14,564 nt of DNA from Lachnospiraceae bacterium (GTDB taxonomy: Bacteria; Bacillota; Clostridia; Lachnospirales; Lachnospiraceae). The stretch is from contig JABZIZ010000029.1 in assembly GCA_015258065.1 (NCBI GenBank), forward strand, positions 1 to 14,564, written 5' to 3'. Positions within the stretch are counted from its first letter, which is position 1. Each line of letters starts with the position of its first letter. A program made the translations under genes and the position numbers. Positions 14,128 through 14,564 of this stretch are shown here, piece after piece. A model generated the notes under the pieces. It had not been told where the DNA came from and searched no databases. It was given only the letters and a program-made list of their open reading frames with translations.

Positions 14128-14232
14128 AGAAGAGATTATGTTCTTACCTGTTTTCATTATCCCTTTGATCGCAATTTTGATAAGGGAAAAGAAGTCTTTG
14201 ATGTTGCAAACATTGAGGTAGAACTGCTGTAA
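14128..14232 (+). pseudogene. Short protein-coding remnant of unknown origin
   Basis: A frame between two stops reads YVLTCFHYPFDRNFDKGKE, then VFDVANIEVELL, then stop. It has no start codon placed to suit it and no ribosome site, but the composition looks like a real protein C-terminus rather than random AT-rich sequence. I do not recognise the family. It begins 21 bases after vapC. It may be debris from the same insertion history as the toxin relic upstream, or chance. Confidence 0.25.
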
Positions 14233-14463
14233 TGGATAGAAATTTTCAATGAATAGACAGTATAATTACAGAGGTGATTGCAATGAGGTGCAGCACCCTT
14301 TTTTATGGGAGAAAATAAAATATTCTTACTGTTTATTATAAAATTTTGATATGACATAAAAATGATAATAAGATAATTGAAAAGTTGAGGACCTTTATCA
14401 AGGTGTATTTTTGAAGCTCGCTAACTGACAGTAAGTTTACTCCATCGTGGAACTGTGCCGTGA
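14233..14463. other. AT-rich gene-free stretch
   Basis: I see no supportable gene here. TATAAT at 14261 has no good -35 partner. A good ribosome site (GAGGTGAT, about 14271-14278) precedes an 11-codon frame that ends at once. ACCTT-TATC-AAGGT (14391-14404) followed by a short T run could be a weak terminator. Confidence 0.4.
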
Positions 14464-14492
14464 TTGAAAATATCAACCAAATGATTTATAAT
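14464..14492 (+). promoter_or_regulatory. Promoter for the right-edge gene
   Basis: TTGAAA (14464-14469) and TATAAT (14487-14492) are separated by 17 bases. Transcription would start near 14499, giving a leader of about 33 bases with the GGAGG ribosome site at 14521-14525. Confidence 0.85.
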
Positions 14493-14531
14493 ATATTAAG
14501 TTGAGGTGCGTTTTAGACATGGAGGATTATG

Positions 14532-14564
14532 ATGAAGACATCCGATATGATTAAAGAATTATGT
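14532..14564 (+). CDS. Start of a gene, possibly an XRE-type HTH regulator (partial)
   Basis: Only 11 codons are inside the window: MKTSDMIKELC. GGAGG ends six bases before this ATG (another ATG directly precedes it, with too short a gap). The opening resembles small XRE-family helix-turn-helix proteins that begin with a Met-x-Thr-Ser/Asp-x-Met-Ile-Lys-x-Leu-Cys pattern. That reading rests on few residues and is tentative. A strong promoter stands upstream. Confidence 0.6.
   Translation, partial: MKTSDMIKELC

Noticed and set aside
14283..14318. An 11-codon frame with a good ribosome site
   Set aside because: Too short to support, with no promoter pair and no recognisable leader-peptide logic.

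Overview
The window looks like ordinary chromosome from an anaerobic Bacillota of the Clostridia, most likely Lachnospiraceae-like. That placement is inferred from gene order (yaaR-holB-ricT-yabB-rsmI), a greA-lysS pair and strong Shine-Dalgarno sites. I could not run a taxonomic search. Every intact gene reads left to right, co-oriented with the ribosomal RNA operon that enters from the left edge.

Layout. (1) Positions 1-706: the last bases of a 23S rRNA, six tRNA genes (Asp, Val, Thr, Tyr, initiator Met, Phe) and a clear intrinsic terminator. No 5S rRNA lies between the 23S and the terminator. (2) Positions 859-4151: a polyamine-type pair, a membrane protein with a spermidine-synthase-like domain overlapping a PLP-dependent Orn/Lys/Arg decarboxylase. 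(3) Positions 4194-9421: a tightly packed housekeeping run equivalent to the Bacillus yaaO-to-yabC neighbourhood. It holds a guanylate-kinase-like protein where Bacillus has tmk, then YaaR, DNA polymerase III delta prime, RicT, a YabB-type methyltransferase, RsmI and a membrane-anchored Mrr-like nuclease. Several junctions overlap by 4-11 bases, so translation is probably coupled. (4) Positions 9460-12186: greA behind a perfect-consensus promoter, a terminator, then lysS fused to a C-terminal EMAPII/Trbp111-type tRNA-binding domain, and another terminator.

(5) Positions 12187-14564 are an accessory junction of different character: more AT-rich and holding the wreckage of other genes. It contains a multiply frameshifted relic of a HigB/RelE-type toxin, an alpha/beta hydrolase, the tail of a cysteine-rich reverse-strand protein with its own terminator, an intact VapBC toxin-antitoxin pair with a promoter and overlapping operator-like palindrome, a short protein remnant, and a strong promoter driving a gene cut off by the window edge (probably an HTH regulator).

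I did not find a clearly new multi-gene system. The most noteworthy items are the toxin relic beside a live toxin-antitoxin pair, the orphan Cys-rich tail, the in-frame 30-bp triplication inside the decarboxylase, the Mrr-like nuclease coupled to rsmI, the LysRS-Trbp fusion, and a 21-base palindrome at the end of greA just before a terminator that separates greA from lysS.
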